From JAMCUI01 sp964520615 (lineage in GTDB: Bacteria; Patescibacteriota; Microgenomatia; 2-02-FULL-39-11): 41,441 nucleotides of DNA. Below, in pieces: positions 23,936 through 33,598 of this stretch. The stretch lies in assembly GCA_964520615.1 (NCBI GenBank), contig CAZFNL010000046.1, positions 1 through 41,441 on the forward strand, in the 5' to 3' direction. Positions within the stretch are counted from its first letter, which is position 1, and the number at the start of each line of letters is the position of its first letter. The notes under the pieces were generated by a model. The model saw only the letters and a program-made list of their open reading frames with translations. It made no database searches and had not been told where the DNA came from. The position numbers were made by a program, and so were the translations under genes.

Positions 23936-24571
23936 TTATTTGAACAACATCACTCGGTTATATCTGTACGAAAAGATAACTTTCACAAAAGAGAATATCT
24001 TCTTGCACTTTTCCTCAAATTCACCAAACTCCTCAGGCATTTCCGGGCGAAAATGAGAATTATAGAGTATTTCGCCATTTTCCCGCAGCAAAATTTTCAA
24101 TTTCTTCAAAAAGTTCTCGTTTCGGGAAAACTCAGGATTATATTTAGTAAGAAAAAGATCAACTACAATCAGATCGTATAGATTTTTATCTTTTGATTTT
24201 TTTATCCAAGTTTCGGCATTACTGATGACAATTTTTGTTTTAGCATCCATTTTAAGCCCGAAAAATTTCAGCGCGATTTTTACGATCTGATGATCCAACT
24301 CCACTCCAGTTACTAGTGCCTTAGGATATTTGTCCCTTATTTTTTCTATCACTGTAGCTCCACCCACACCCAACACCAGACTTTTTTCGACACTCAACTT
24401 TTTCAGACTATCAATTGACTTATCCCACATCCTGATGTACTCTCCACCGCTTTGCGCCACACTATTCACATATAAAGTTTTTTTACCAAACTGTGAATAG
24501 AACTTTATTTCACCGTTGACATTAGAATTTATGGTAACAATTCTTTTTTTAAAAAAACCGTCAAAAGGCAT
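23936..24571 (-). CDS. Spermidine-synthase-like SAM-dependent methyltransferase
   Basis: The 211-aa Rossmann protein has motif I VLGVGGATVIEKI, the acidic motif II VTGVELDHQIVKIA, and YDLIVVDLFL in the position of the spermidine synthase catalytic region. An N-terminal beta-hairpin region (residues 15-50, SQFGKKTLYVNSVAQSGGEY) resembles the spermidine-synthase tetramerisation segment. The typical GGGDG of true spermidine synthases reads GVGGA here, so polyamine activity is uncertain. It is divergent from the DipZ-like gene. Confidence 0.75.
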   Translation of the reverse strand: MPFDGFFKKRIVTINSNVNGEIKFYSQFGKKTLYVNSVAQSGGEYIRMWDKSIDSLKKLSVEKSLVLGVGGATVIEKIRDKYPKALVTGVELDHQIVKIALKFFGLKMDAKTKIVISNAETWIKKSKDKNLYDLIVVDLFLTKYNPEFSRNENFLKKLKILLRENGEILYNSHFRPEMPEEFGEFEEKCKKIFSFVKVIFSYRYNRVMLFK

Positions 24572-24628
24572 ATTTATTATTTTAACGTTTTATCCGATAC
24601 GTTGAAACAAACCTTTTTCTACAGCTGG

Positions 24629-24634
24629 TATAAT
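24629..24634 (+). promoter_or_regulatory. Extended -10 promoter of the dipZ-like gene
   Basis: TGG-TATAAT ends 16 bases before the ATG at 24651. TTGAAA at 24602 is too far for a standard spacer, so the extended -10 probably suffices. The leader would be about 9 bases. Confidence 0.5.
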
Positions 24635-24650
24635 GTAATATAGATTACAA

Positions 24651-26435
24651 ATGATATTACTTTTTGTTTTTGCTTTTATCTCCGGCTCATTAACCATATT
24701 TGCGCCGTGCATATGGCCTCTTCTGCCGGTGATATTTTCCTCTGCCGCAACGGGCAAAAGGATAAAATCTCTCGGTTTATCGCTTGGGATTCTACTCAGT
24801 TTCGGTTTTCTCACCCTTTCCATTTCCTACCTTGTTCAATTTCTTCATCTTGATCCGCAGATATTGAGGCTTTCAGCGGTTATAATACTACTCTATTTCG
24901 GTTTATCTCTTGTTATACCCAAACTTTCAACCCTGACCGAAAATCTTATTGCCAAAATAAGCGGCTTTACACCCAAGCCGGCTGCTATGACCGGAGGCGG
25001 TTTTTGGGAAGGATTCCTGACGGGAATATCTCTCGGAGTAGTCTGGACGCCATGCGCCGGTCCCATTCTTGCTACCATCATTGCCCTTTCCATAACACAA
25101 AAAGTCAGCATACAACTGGTTTTTTTGACCTTTTTTTACCTTTTGGGAGTCGGTATACCCCTTTTTATTTTTGCCAGTGCCAGTAACCGTTTTTATTCAA
25201 AAAGCAGATTATTGACTAAATATACTGGCAGAGTCCAACGGGTATTTGGCGTTATCATCATCCTCACTGCAATTGCCATATACACCAACTATAATGTCAT
25301 TCTCCAGGAAAAGCTTTTGAACACCTTCCCTGTATTTTCTTCTTTTATTAACCAGCTTGAAGAAAACCAAATTGTCATCTCAGGATTGAAACAAATTAAG
25401 CAGAAACAGACTGTCAACATCCAACCTGCCCCAGAAGCTATTAATCCTGTGGAAAATTATCAGAAAAATCTATCAAAAAATCCCTCGCTTTCACTTCCAA
25501 ATCTGGGCCCGGCGCCTGATTTTGCCGGAATTACCAAATGGCTGAATATCGACAAACCGCTAACTATTGCTTCCCTCAAAGGAAAGGTCGTGCTTGTGGA
25601 TTTTTGGACCTATACCTGTATCAATTGCATTCGGACACTTCCCTTTGTTACAAGCTGGTATAACAAATATCAAGACCAAGGCTTTATCGTAGTCGGGATA
25701 CATACACCGGAATTTGAATTTGAGAAAGATACGAGGAATGTGGAAAATGCCATAAAACAATACGGCATAAAGTATCCCGTAGCCCAGGACAACAATTATG
25801 ATACTTGGAATAACTATAGCAATAATTATTGGCCGGCCGAATATCTTATAGACAGGGATGGAAACATCAGAAGAACCCACTTTGGTGAAGGAGAGTACGA
25901 CCAGACTGAAATGGCCATAAGGGATCTTCTTGAAAAAGATGGTCAGAAAGTATCTTTGCCGCTATCAAACATAAAAGACCAGACTCCAAAGGGCATTCTT
26001 ACTCCTGAAACCTATCTTGGAGAAGGACGCATGGAACGTTTTTCCTCCCCGGAAAGCGTCAGGGGGGGCGAGCAAACTTTTACCATCCCCCAGAACCTTC
26101 CGGATAACAGCTTTGCTTACGGCGGACTATGGAATATACAGACAGAATACGCCCGGACTGCCGGAAAAAATTCGTCACTTGCGTTTTCATTTTATGCACA
26201 AAAGGTTTTTCTGGTCATAACGCCCGCTGAAAAAGGCGATATGATAAAAGTTTTACTTGACGGAAAACCCATACCTCAGACACTTTCAGGACAGGATGTA
26301 AAGGATGACTCGGTGACTTTGGATACGGACAGACTATATGGCCTGGTTGATTTGAAAGATAAAAAAGAATCGCATATCCTAAAGTTGCAGTTTGAAAATA
26401 AAGGTATTAAAGTCTTTGCCTTCACATTCGGCTGA
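24651..26435 (+). CDS. dipZ: DipZ-like CcdA-thioredoxin fusion (thiol reductant transporter)
   Basis: Residues 1-230 form a CcdA-type membrane domain whose conserved Pro-Cys motifs are FAPCIWPLLP and VWTPCAGPIL. These move electrons across the membrane. Residues about 285-430 are a TlpA/AhpC-like thioredoxin with redox cysteines C323 and C326 in DFWTYTCINCIRTLPF. Residues about 450-594 match the C-terminal beta-sandwich of mycobacterial DipZ (LPDNSFAYGGLW, and AEKGDMIKVLLDG). The three-domain order is that of DipZ proteins. It would deliver reductant to exported thiol enzymes, possibly including the DsbA-like protein nearby. Confidence 0.9.
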   Translation: MILLFVFAFISGSLTIFAPCIWPLLPVIFSSAATGKRIKSLGLSLGILLSFGFLTLSISYLVQFLHLDPQILRLSAVIILLYFGLSLVIPKLSTLTENLIAKISGFTPKPAAMTGGGFWEGFLTGISLGVVWTPCAGPILATIIALSITQKVSIQLVFLTFFYLLGVGIPLFIFASASNRFYSKSRLLTKYTGRVQRVFGVIIILTAIAIYTNYNVILQEKLLNTFPVFSSFINQLEENQIVISGLKQIKQKQTVNIQPAPEAINPVENYQKNLSKNPSLSLPNLGPAPDFAGITKWLNIDKPLTIASLKGKVVLVDFWTYTCINCIRTLPFVTSWYNKYQDQGFIVVGIHTPEFEFEKDTRNVENAIKQYGIKYPVAQDNNYDTWNNYSNNYWPAEYLIDRDGNIRRTHFGEGEYDQTEMAIRDLLEKDGQKVSLPLSNIKDQTPKGILTPETYLGEGRMERFSSPESVRGGEQTFTIPQNLPDNSFAYGGLWNIQTEYARTAGKNSSLAFSFYAQKVFLVITPAEKGDMIKVLLDGKPIPQTLSGQDVKDDSVTLDTDRLYGLVDLKDKKESHILKLQFENKGIKVFAFTFG

Positions 26436-26520
26436 AACTTCTTCACTCTTACCATCCTTAAACATATATCCCAGAACTTATTGAAGTAATTTATTATACA
26501 AACTCCGGTTTTTTTTGGTA

Positions 26521-26526
26521 TATACT
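26521..26526 (+). promoter_or_regulatory. -10 element of the mgtA-type ATPase gene
   Basis: TATACT ends 7 bases before the ATG at 26534, so initiation would fall on or beside the start codon. No Shine-Dalgarno sequence lies between them. Confidence 0.5.
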
Positions 26527-26533
26527 AAATTAT

Positions 26534-29074
26534 ATGTATACGGCACACCTCCTCCAGCCGGCTGACTATAAACAAATTTGCACATTGACGACAAAAGAAT
26601 TACTCGAACAATTCAGGACCGCAACCGGCGGGCTCAACCCTGAAGAAATTAAGAGAAGAGAAGAACAATACGGATCAAACGTTATTCATAAGAGAAATAT
26701 CAACATTTTCTCGATGTTTCTGCGTCAGTTCAAGGACAATCCTCTCCTTATTATCCTGATTATCGCGACCTCTGTATCATACGTCTTGGGACAAGAGATA
26801 AGCTCTTATTATATCTTTGCCATGATACTTCTCAGTGTTTTCTTAGGACTGTGGAATGAATACAGCGCGGAAAAAACAGTAGACAGCCTGCTGAAAAAAA
26901 TTTCCAGAACTGCGCTTGTCGTCCGAAATGGCGAAAAAATGGAAATTCCCCTTTCCCAGCTGACAATCGGTGACATTGTACTTTTGACTGAAGGCAATAT
27001 TATACCGGCTGACCTTTCACTTATCGAAACCAGGAATTTGGAGGTAAACGAATCGGTCCTCACAGGAGAATCAGCAACAGTCTATAAAAATAGCGATCCA
27101 CTCAAATCGTCTCCTTCCGGCATAAGCGCAATGACCAATATTGCTTTTATGGGCACGTCTGTTGACACTGGATCCGGCAAAGGGATAGTGATTGGAATAG
27201 GTAAAAATACCGAGTTTGGCAAAATCGCCAAAAGTACTCTGTATATCAAACCTGAAACCGACTTCCAGCTGGGCCTGGCTAATTTCGGCAGGCTGCTTGT
27301 CAAAGTGATACTCATTATGACAATAGCAATTTTTATCATAAATTCCATCATTGTAGGGAGAGCGTTTCTGGAATCACTACTTTTTGCACTGGCTATTGCC
27401 GTCGGTCTTACGCCTGAACTTTTACCGGTCATCGTCACAGTCAGCCTTTCCCATGGGGCAGGTAAACTCGCCAAAAAGAAGGTAATCGCAAAACAGCTTA
27501 TCTCCATAGAGAACTTGGGCAACATGGATATACTTTGTACCGATAAGACCGGCACGCTGACTGAGGGAAATATAGAATTGACAGATATTTATAGTGAGAA
27601 AGGCAAAAAGGATCAATCTTTGCTGCAAAAAGCGCTCCTTTGCAATAGCGCCTTCATCCACCATAAAGTTATAGGCGGCGGAATTGACGCGGCGATCTGG
27701 AGATATGCCCAAAAAAACAATATAGACCTTGCGCAAAATATCATCCGGTTGGACGATGAACCTTTTGATTTCCGCCGCAAAATGATGTTTTCCGTCGTAG
27801 AAGATCAAGAGGGAACTGTACTTCTTGTCAAAGGCATGCCCGAATCAATCCTACAGTTTTGCAATAACGGCATAAATAAAAGCAAACTGAAAGAAAAACT
27901 TTTATCTCTCAACCGAAACGGGTTGCGCACAATTGCCATTGGTGAAAAAAAAATTGCAAAGAAAGATTCATATTCATGGGATGACGTCAAAAACATTGCT
28001 TTCTCCGGATATATCACATTCAGGGATACACCAAAAATTACGGCAAAAGAGGCTCTGCAAAAACTCCGGCATCTAAACGTCCGGATAAAAGTTATCACCG
28101 GAGACAATGAAATCGTGACGGAAAAAATATGCCGTGAGGTCGGAATGAACTTTTCCGGTATTGTGACTGGAGATAAACTTGAAGGTGTAACTGATACCAT
28201 GATGGAAGAGATTGTGGAAAAGACAGATGTCTTTGCCAGAGTCACTCCCGGCCAGAAGTTGGCGATTATAAGCGCTGCAAAAAGAAAAGGTCATACAGTC
28301 GGATTTCTGGGAGACGGCATAAATGATATACCATCACTTCGCAATTCGGATGTAGGAATATCCGTCAATACTGCTATTGATGTAGCAAAAGAAGCCTCAT
28401 CGATAGTACTCCTTCATAAAAGCCTTGATGTCATTGCCGAAGGTATCATGGAAGGAAGACGCACTTTTACCAACACAATAAAATATATTCTTATGGGTAC
28501 AAGCTCCAATTTCGGCAATATGTTTTCTGCTGCCGGGGCGTCATTTTTTCTGCCATTTTTGCCGATGACTCCACTCCAAATACTTCTGACAAACGGACTC
28601 TATGACATGTCCCAACTGAGCTTACCAACAGACAATGTTGACCTGGAGTCTCTGGTCAAACCCAGACATTGGAATATCAATTTCATCAAAGACTATATGC
28701 TTTTTTTCGGACCGATAAGTTCTTTATACGATTTCCTTATATTCGGCGTTATGATTTTTATCTTCCATGCCCGGGGTGCATTATTCCAAACAGGCTGGTT
28801 CATCGAGTCCATTGCCACTGAAATTCTGGTAGTATTCGTCATAAGGACTTCCAAAACTCCATTTTTTCTCAGTAAGCCCAGCAAGTGGCTGGCTTTTACA
28901 TGCCTGGGTATAGTAGCAACTGGAATTGTATTGCCTTTCACACCTCTTTCTTTTCCCCTTGGATTTGTTACACCTCCGCCACTCTACTTTATTATTCTCA
29001 TCTTCCTTGTCTTATCCTATCTTTTCCTGGTAGAGACATTAAAGAAGATTTTTCTCAAAAAATACAGTTTTTAA
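26534..29074 (+). CDS. mgtA: Magnesium-translocating P-type ATPase (MgtA/MgtB type)
   Basis: This 846-aa P3B-type ATPase has the actuator motif VLTGESATVYK, the phosphorylated Asp in LCTDKTGTLTEG, and the hinge GFLGDGINDIPSLRNSDVG followed by SVNTAIDVAKEASSIVLL, all close to MgtA. The N-terminal cation-ATPase domain and ten membrane helices are complete. It probably imports Mg2+. The hinge has IPSL where MgtA usually has APAL, a minor change. It appears monocistronic, with a -10 box almost abutting the start codon. Confidence 0.92.
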   Translation: MYTAHLLQPADYKQICTLTTKELLEQFRTATGGLNPEEIKRREEQYGSNVIHKRNINIFSMFLRQFKDNPLLIILIIATSVSYVLGQEISSYYIFAMILLSVFLGLWNEYSAEKTVDSLLKKISRTALVVRNGEKMEIPLSQLTIGDIVLLTEGNIIPADLSLIETRNLEVNESVLTGESATVYKNSDPLKSSPSGISAMTNIAFMGTSVDTGSGKGIVIGIGKNTEFGKIAKSTLYIKPETDFQLGLANFGRLLVKVILIMTIAIFIINSIIVGRAFLESLLFALAIAVGLTPELLPVIVTVSLSHGAGKLAKKKVIAKQLISIENLGNMDILCTDKTGTLTEGNIELTDIYSEKGKKDQSLLQKALLCNSAFIHHKVIGGGIDAAIWRYAQKNNIDLAQNIIRLDDEPFDFRRKMMFSVVEDQEGTVLLVKGMPESILQFCNNGINKSKLKEKLLSLNRNGLRTIAIGEKKIAKKDSYSWDDVKNIAFSGYITFRDTPKITAKEALQKLRHLNVRIKVITGDNEIVTEKICREVGMNFSGIVTGDKLEGVTDTMMEEIVEKTDVFARVTPGQKLAIISAAKRKGHTVGFLGDGINDIPSLRNSDVGISVNTAIDVAKEASSIVLLHKSLDVIAEGIMEGRRTFTNTIKYILMGTSSNFGNMFSAAGASFFLPFLPMTPLQILLTNGLYDMSQLSLPTDNVDLESLVKPRHWNINFIKDYMLFFGPISSLYDFLIFGVMIFIFHARGALFQTGWFIESIATEILVVFVIRTSKTPFFLSKPSKWLAFTCLGIVATGIVLPFTPLSFPLGFVTPPPLYFIILIFLVLSYLFLVETLKKIFLKKYSF

Positions 29075-29200
29075 CCTTCTACCTTCTTGAGGTGTAGCAA
29101 TAAAAATTGTATCAATTTCAAAGCCGCTGTGTTATTGGCCTTTTTGTTGGGATGTGAATCAAAAATAAGAAATGACGAATAAACAAAGTCTCCGCTCTTG

Positions 29201-30454
29201 TTACCCTGTCATAAAACTCTGCAATTCTCTGACATTGCCGAAAGAGATGCGGTCGATTATCGTATCTTCCATCCCCAACATGGTTGCAGGAGTGATAACA
29301 AAATCTCCCCACCGCTCATTGACTTTGTCTATTGCCTCCACCAGCTTCTCTTTTTTTCCCAGATCGGAAAAAAGACTCATCTGTGTATCATGTGCCTCCT
29401 GCAGGTTAAAACACGACACCGTCAACTCCCTCACCGGCTTCCTGTAGGGAGACATTAGAAGAATGTGAAAGGCAACTTCGTATATATCCCGCGAGTCGAA
29501 AACATCATGCGCTATGGTCATGCCCCTGTGCCAAAAACTGCCGTCCCTGAAAACTTCTGCCACGTGTATCCCGCGGGCGCGATACCCTGCTTTTCGCATC
29601 CGCACCCCCGTTTTCTCCACAAGCTTGCGAAGAAGCGGCGCTAAATCTGAAGGATCAGAAAAAGGTTTTGGCAAGGCGTATGAGTTACCAAAACTTTTTC
29701 TGGCAAATTCCACGTCATCCACCTCCCAACCATGTAACCGTATATACCACCAGTAACCAATTATTGACTTAAAAGCTGCCGAGAGCTCCCATACCGGGGC
29801 ATGATAGAAATCCGGTATAGTATATATTCCCATATTGTTTAACTTGAGTGTATTTTGTATCTTTATGCCACAAAGATCAGTCAAACGCAATCTTTTATAT
29901 ATCTCAATATAATTGTTTTTATCTATAACATCCAACCCGTCAGGCTTATGAAGTCCGGCGGCTGTTTTTGCCAGAAACCTGTTTGGGCCAATACCTACTG
30001 ATACAGTCAGCCACTCGCCGATCTCGGACTTTATCCTCTCTTTTATCTCACGGCCGATATTATAGATCCCTTTTTTATACGCAGGATATCCTTCAATATC
30101 CAGCACAAATTCATCAATTGATTTGGGCACTGCCCGGTCAGTATAGGAAAGAAAAAGATTCTTAAGTTTTTGGTGAATATACCGGTATTTCCAAGGGTCT
30201 GGTGACAAAACGATAAGATCCGGAAAAATCATCCGGCCGTCTTTTACCCTCATCCCCACTTTTATCCCCAGCTTTTTTGCTTCAACGGAAGGAGCCAGGA
30301 TGCAGCCTGAGGGAGTAGTATATGCAGCCACAGCAATAGGCTTGCCTCTCAGTTTGGGATTTGCCTGCTGTTCGACCGTAGCAAAACATGAGTTAAGGTC
30401 AACATGCAAAAGTGTTGGAAGTTTTGGGTTAAATTGCAGATTAATTGGGTTCAT
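29201..30454 (-). CDS. Y-family DNA polymerase (DinB/UmuC-like)
   Basis: A translesion polymerase of about 417 aa. The catalytic metal Asp D19 and steric gate F24 are in HVDLNSCFATVEQ, and the second acidic pair is in KSIDEFVLDIEG. The helix-hairpin-helix and little-finger regions follow, including SVGIGPNRFLAKTAAGLHKPDG. The active-site motif has DLN rather than DMD, and the product lacks the extreme C-terminal clamp-binding extension seen in Pol IV. The ATG at 30454 gives the natural start; an upstream TTG is less likely. A small beta-rich protein is encoded 21 bases upstream. Confidence 0.93.
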   Translation of the reverse strand: MNPINLQFNPKLPTLLHVDLNSCFATVEQQANPKLRGKPIAVAAYTTPSGCILAPSVEAKKLGIKVGMRVKDGRMIFPDLIVLSPDPWKYRYIHQKLKNLFLSYTDRAVPKSIDEFVLDIEGYPAYKKGIYNIGREIKERIKSEIGEWLTVSVGIGPNRFLAKTAAGLHKPDGLDVIDKNNYIEIYKRLRLTDLCGIKIQNTLKLNNMGIYTIPDFYHAPVWELSAAFKSIIGYWWYIRLHGWEVDDVEFARKSFGNSYALPKPFSDPSDLAPLLRKLVEKTGVRMRKAGYRARGIHVAEVFRDGSFWHRGMTIAHDVFDSRDIYEVAFHILLMSPYRKPVRELTVSCFNLQEAHDTQMSLFSDLGKKEKLVEAIDKVNERWGDFVITPATMLGMEDTIIDRISFGNVRELQSFMTG

Positions 30455-30475
30455 AATCAACAACTTTTTCAACTT

Positions 30476-30736
30476 TTAATTAATCTCTCCGTCTGCGATT
30501 TCCTCAACTATCCAATGCAAATTATCCGTATCCAGAACCAGCCTGAAAAAAAGGTCCGCTGTTTCCACGGAAAAAATATGGTAAAGAGTCCGGCCGCAGC
30601 GGACCATATGATGTAAACCGATTTTGCTGACTATATATTTTCTTCCTTCCCAAAGAATTACCTGCGGGGAAACGGAGTTTGTCCTGTGGTTATATATGAG
30701 GCTGACTGTGACCGGAGCGCTGACTTTCATCATCAT
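30476..30736 (-). CDS. Small beta-rich protein paired with the Y-family polymerase
   Basis: The product of about 86 aa has alternating beta strands with PQVILWEGRKYIVSKIG and LFFRLVLDTDNLHWIVEE. The pattern (strand, Trp-x-Gly-Arg-x-Tyr, then hydrophobic-Arg-Leu and a late Trp) resembles the small DUF6504-like proteins encoded beside dinB/imuB genes. That similarity is by eye only. Three Met codons are adjacent; 30736 is the first ATG. It shares a promoter with the polymerase gene and probably an SOS- or repair-related role. Confidence 0.6.
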   Translation of the reverse strand: MMMKVSAPVTVSLIYNHRTNSVSPQVILWEGRKYIVSKIGLHHMVRCGRTLYHIFSVETADLFFRLVLDTDNLHWIVEEIADGEIN

Positions 30737-30746
30737 ATACAATATT

Positions 30747-30776
30747 GTTATACTACCGAAGAATTACCGAAGTCAA
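30747..30776 (-). promoter_or_regulatory. Promoter of the polymerase operon
   Basis: On the minus strand TTGACT (30776-30771), an 18-base spacer and TATAAC (30752-30747) precede the first ATG by 10 bases, so the mRNA would be leaderless or nearly so. The spacer carries two copies of CTTCGG. Confidence 0.6.
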
Positions 30777-30839
30777 GAGGCTATTTGTACAGTGAATAAA
30801 GAGTAATTGTATATATTATTTAGAAATATATACGAAATA

Positions 30840-31718
30840 TTATTTCCCGGCATTACTTAAAAGAAGAATGTTTTTTTTGATTTCATGACTTAGCTGAGGC
30901 TGATAGCGCTCATCAAAATCCAATACGAACCTGGGTTTAGCTTGGTGTTGGGGAAAAATAAAATATTTCAAAAAAGACTTCATTTGCAGGTGAGATAATT
31001 TTCGCCAAGAAAAATGATTGTCATTATGATAATTAGCTTGTGGAGGGTGAAATAAATATTTTTTTGTAGAAATTAAGTATGCGTGCGAAGTGTCAGCGCT
31101 TCGAATACGGGTGTATTTTTTTAACCTTCTTAATTCCTTTAAGGGTGAAACACTGCTTAAACCAAGCAAATGGTAGTCTTTTTTGCTATTTATTAGATTA
31201 TGGCTATGCAAATAATGAAATATATATTCCCTACCACTAACGTACTCAGTTGGTATTCTCTTGCCAAACAGATCTAAAGAGCTATATATCTGACCAATAC
31301 CCAGCGTGGAGATTTCAGGCTTATCATTGAAAAAATTATAACAAGCCAGCCATTCGGAGAATGTTTTCCCTTGGGGAACAGCCATCAACCGAAATCTATC
31401 TCTGATCGGGAATTTGTTTATAAATAGATAATATCTACTGATAGTTTTGTTCTTATCAAAAAGGACATCAGGTATGACAAATTCATTGGGCACAACAATC
31501 TTTATTGCTTTCACCAAAACAGTATCATCAAGCGCTTCTCCATACTCATATGCGGAGTTATCCATGATAATAAATGCGTCTTTTTGTCGTCTATAGAAAT
31601 TGACATAATCTTTGTCTCTAAGAATTTGATGAGCAAGTATCAGGTGAAATTTAGTCTGTTTTAAGTATGGAATTTTATCCAGGTATGCAGTCGGAAGTAT
31701 ATGACATACATTAATCAT
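30840..31718 (-). CDS. TGT/DpdA-like putative 7-deazaguanine transglycosylase
   Basis: No certain family call is possible by eye, but several features suggest a small tRNA-guanine-transglycosylase paralogue of the phage DpdA kind. These are FIIMDNSAYEYG with D53 in a substrate-Asp-like loop, VIPDVLFD, LMAVPQGKTFSEW, YHLLGLSS and KYTRIRSADTSHAYL, with D209 a candidate nucleophile. At 292 aa it lacks the zinc domain expected in a queuine-type Tgt. It overlaps folE by 4 bases (ATGA) and closes the queD-queE-folE operon, so it should use preQ0 or a derivative. Whether the acceptor is DNA or tRNA is unknown. Confidence 0.55.
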   Translation of the reverse strand: MINVCHILPTAYLDKIPYLKQTKFHLILAHQILRDKDYVNFYRRQKDAFIIMDNSAYEYGEALDDTVLVKAIKIVVPNEFVIPDVLFDKNKTISRYYLFINKFPIRDRFRLMAVPQGKTFSEWLACYNFFNDKPEISTLGIGQIYSSLDLFGKRIPTEYVSGREYIFHYLHSHNLINSKKDYHLLGLSSVSPLKELRRLKKYTRIRSADTSHAYLISTKKYLFHPPQANYHNDNHFSWRKLSHLQMKSFLKYFIFPQHQAKPRFVLDFDERYQPQLSHEIKKNILLLSNAGK

Positions 31719-32287
31719 TTTCTTTTTATCTTTTGACTTAAAATGTAGTAAAAATCCTCTTTTACACGTGAACCTCTTTTGGCAAAGACGCCTCTTGTTT
31801 CTGTCGTTGTTGTTTTTGAATTAATTTTCTTTATTCCGCGCATCACCATACAAAGATGAATTCCTTCCACCACAACTATGACACCCTTGGGCTGCAGCGT
31901 AGATTCGATAACGTCAGCAATTTGTTTTGTCATCCTCTCCTGCATCTGTAACCGTTTGCTAAATATTTCTACCACTTTCCCAAATTTTGACAAACCAGCA
32001 AGTCTTTTATACGGAACATAACCAATATGGACTTTTCCGAAAAATGGCACCAGGTGGTGCTCACAGTAACTATAATAGTCTATATCTTCTACCACCACTA
32101 AAGATGAATCGCTTTCGTTAGGAAACGTCTTCATTACTGCAACAGCATCCTTGTCGTATCCGGAGAAAGATTCTTTATACATCTGTGACACGCGCCTGGG
32201 TGTTTCTTTTAGTATTTTACTGTTTGGATCATCACTAATCTGAGCCAACAGTTGACGGGTATTCTTTTCTATTTCCTTTAAGTTCAT
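31715..32287 (-). CDS. folE: GTP cyclohydrolase I FolE
   Basis: FolE converts GTP to dihydroneopterin triphosphate, the entry step for both folate and 7-deazaguanine synthesis. The zinc ligands are in YSYCEHHLVPFFGKVHIGY and GIHLCMVMRG, with the family motif ETPRRVSQMYKE at the N-terminus. The length of 190 aa is usual. It lies 3 bases downstream of queE and overlaps the DpdA-like gene, so here it clearly serves preQ0 synthesis. Confidence 0.95.
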   Translation of the reverse strand: MNLKEIEKNTRQLLAQISDDPNSKILKETPRRVSQMYKESFSGYDKDAVAVMKTFPNESDSSLVVVEDIDYYSYCEHHLVPFFGKVHIGYVPYKRLAGLSKFGKVVEIFSKRLQMQERMTKQIADVIESTLQPKGVIVVVEGIHLCMVMRGIKKINSKTTTTETRGVFAKRGSRVKEDFYYILSQKIKRK

Positions 32288-32290
32288 ACA

Positions 32291-33106
32291 CTATACTCCT
32301 CGCTTTGCTCCACCAAAAGCAATATTCTGCAATCTAGGATGAGTCGCCAGACCATATTGCACAACGGTTCTAATTATTTTTTTATACACTTTCATATTCT
32401 CCTGCACAGTGACACCTTCTGGCATGATCGAAATCAGATTGTGCGGAATAATTTGGCCGTAAACGGTTAAAGCTTCTTTGATGTCTTCACTACTTTTACA
32501 GACAAACTTAAATACGGGATTATTTTTCTTTGATATTGCCTTGACAACGTCTGGATTAAACCTCAATCTGTAATGGTTTAGTGAATTGGACAGCTTGGGA
32601 CTGCAGTTGAAAAAAAGCAGTCCTTTTTTATTCCTTTCGAGTAAATACTTATCTGGCATGATCGTACAATTTGTTTCTATCTCCGTATAATAATCAGGAT
32701 TTTGCCTGAGGAACTTAACAATCTTATCCTGCTGCAATAAAGGTTCGCCTCCCGTAAAGCATATTCTACGAATAATATTTTTTTGTAAAATTCCGAATCT
32801 CTTTTGGGCTTCTTGTATTTCTCTATTCAATCCGGTAATCGGTAAATCCCATGGTTCTCTCCAGTACTCCCTTGAGGTTTTATCCCATGTATAAGAAGTA
32901 TCGCACCAGACGCATGACAAATTGCAATAATGCAGTCTTATAAAAGTTATCGGATAGCCAAGCCTAGGACCTTCACCCTGAATTGTATGGAAGACTCCAT
33001 CTCCGGACATTTTGAACGCATCGGCAGAAGACTTCAGTCTATTAACATCAATTGACTCGGGAGAGTAAACTGCATTCCTCTTGGTAACTCTGCTTGATAT
33101 AAACAT
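32291..33106 (-). CDS. queE: 7-carboxy-7-deazaguanine synthase QueE
   Basis: This radical SAM enzyme converts 6-carboxytetrahydropterin to CDG. The cluster-binding C-x3-C-x2-C is in HYCNLSCVWCDTSYTW, preceded by the QueE signature IQGEGPRLGYPITFIRLH. The SAM-binding GGE is in CFTGGEPLLQQ. At 271 aa it is a little longer than many QueE proteins; the first 35 residues are extra. The gene is 12 bases after queD and 3 before folE. Confidence 0.95.
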   Translation of the reverse strand: MFISSRVTKRNAVYSPESIDVNRLKSSADAFKMSGDGVFHTIQGEGPRLGYPITFIRLHYCNLSCVWCDTSYTWDKTSREYWREPWDLPITGLNREIQEAQKRFGILQKNIIRRICFTGGEPLLQQDKIVKFLRQNPDYYTEIETNCTIMPDKYLLERNKKGLLFFNCSPKLSNSLNHYRLRFNPDVVKAISKKNNPVFKFVCKSSEDIKEALTVYGQIIPHNLISIMPEGVTVQENMKVYKKIIRTVVQYGLATHPRLQNIAFGGAKRGV

Positions 33107-33118
33107 AAATATGGAAAA

Positions 33119-33550
33119 TCACTTGCTATTAAGGATCGCAAAAATGACAGAAGAATTTGAAGTTTCAAAAAGCTCAATTTTTACAGACTCCAAGTTTCCA
33201 TTTTTTTTCTTTATTAATTTGTACAATAAACCAGCCATATCAATGGCAATGTTTTCAGCTGTAGGTGAATAGGGTACAAACTTGAAACCAGGCAAATTCA
33301 GTTTTTTTATATCTGTCACATATTGGTCCTCCATACTCATAAGAAATTTGTGGTCATATGTTTCAATGATTACCTGTTTTAGTTTTGCAAAATCAATGTA
33401 AAATCCTTCTTTTCTAATAAAATTTTCTTCTTTTGAGTAATCGACGTATATGTTTACCTTATAATTGTGCCCATGAAAATTGGAGCAGGGACCGACATAA
33501 AGATGTAGCCTATGGCCGACAGATATTTCTAAAGTCTTTGAAATTGTCAT
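33119..33550 (-). CDS. queD: 6-carboxytetrahydropterin synthase QueD
   Basis: QueD turns dihydroneopterin triphosphate into 6-carboxytetrahydropterin. The zinc-binding histidines are in VGHRLH and NFHGHNYKV, the catalytic Cys in GPCSNFHGHNY, the Asp-His pair in YDHKFLM, and the substrate Glu near LFETSNS. The motif SPTAENIA is also present. The ATG at 33550 is chosen over TTG three bases earlier. It is the first gene of the queD-queE-folE-dpdA-like operon. Confidence 0.95.
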   Translation of the reverse strand: MTISKTLEISVGHRLHLYVGPCSNFHGHNYKVNIYVDYSKEENFIRKEGFYIDFAKLKQVIIETYDHKFLMSMEDQYVTDIKKLNLPGFKFVPYSPTAENIAIDMAGLLYKLIKKKNGNLESVKIELFETSNSSVIFAILNSK

Positions 33551-33598
33551 CAAAATATTTGAAGTGTATGAATATTATTGTTCCGTCTTTATCAATTA

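Noticed and set aside
24590..24823. 77-aa minus-strand frame overlapping the DipZ-like gene
   Set aside because: It is antisense to a well-supported membrane domain and has no family features.
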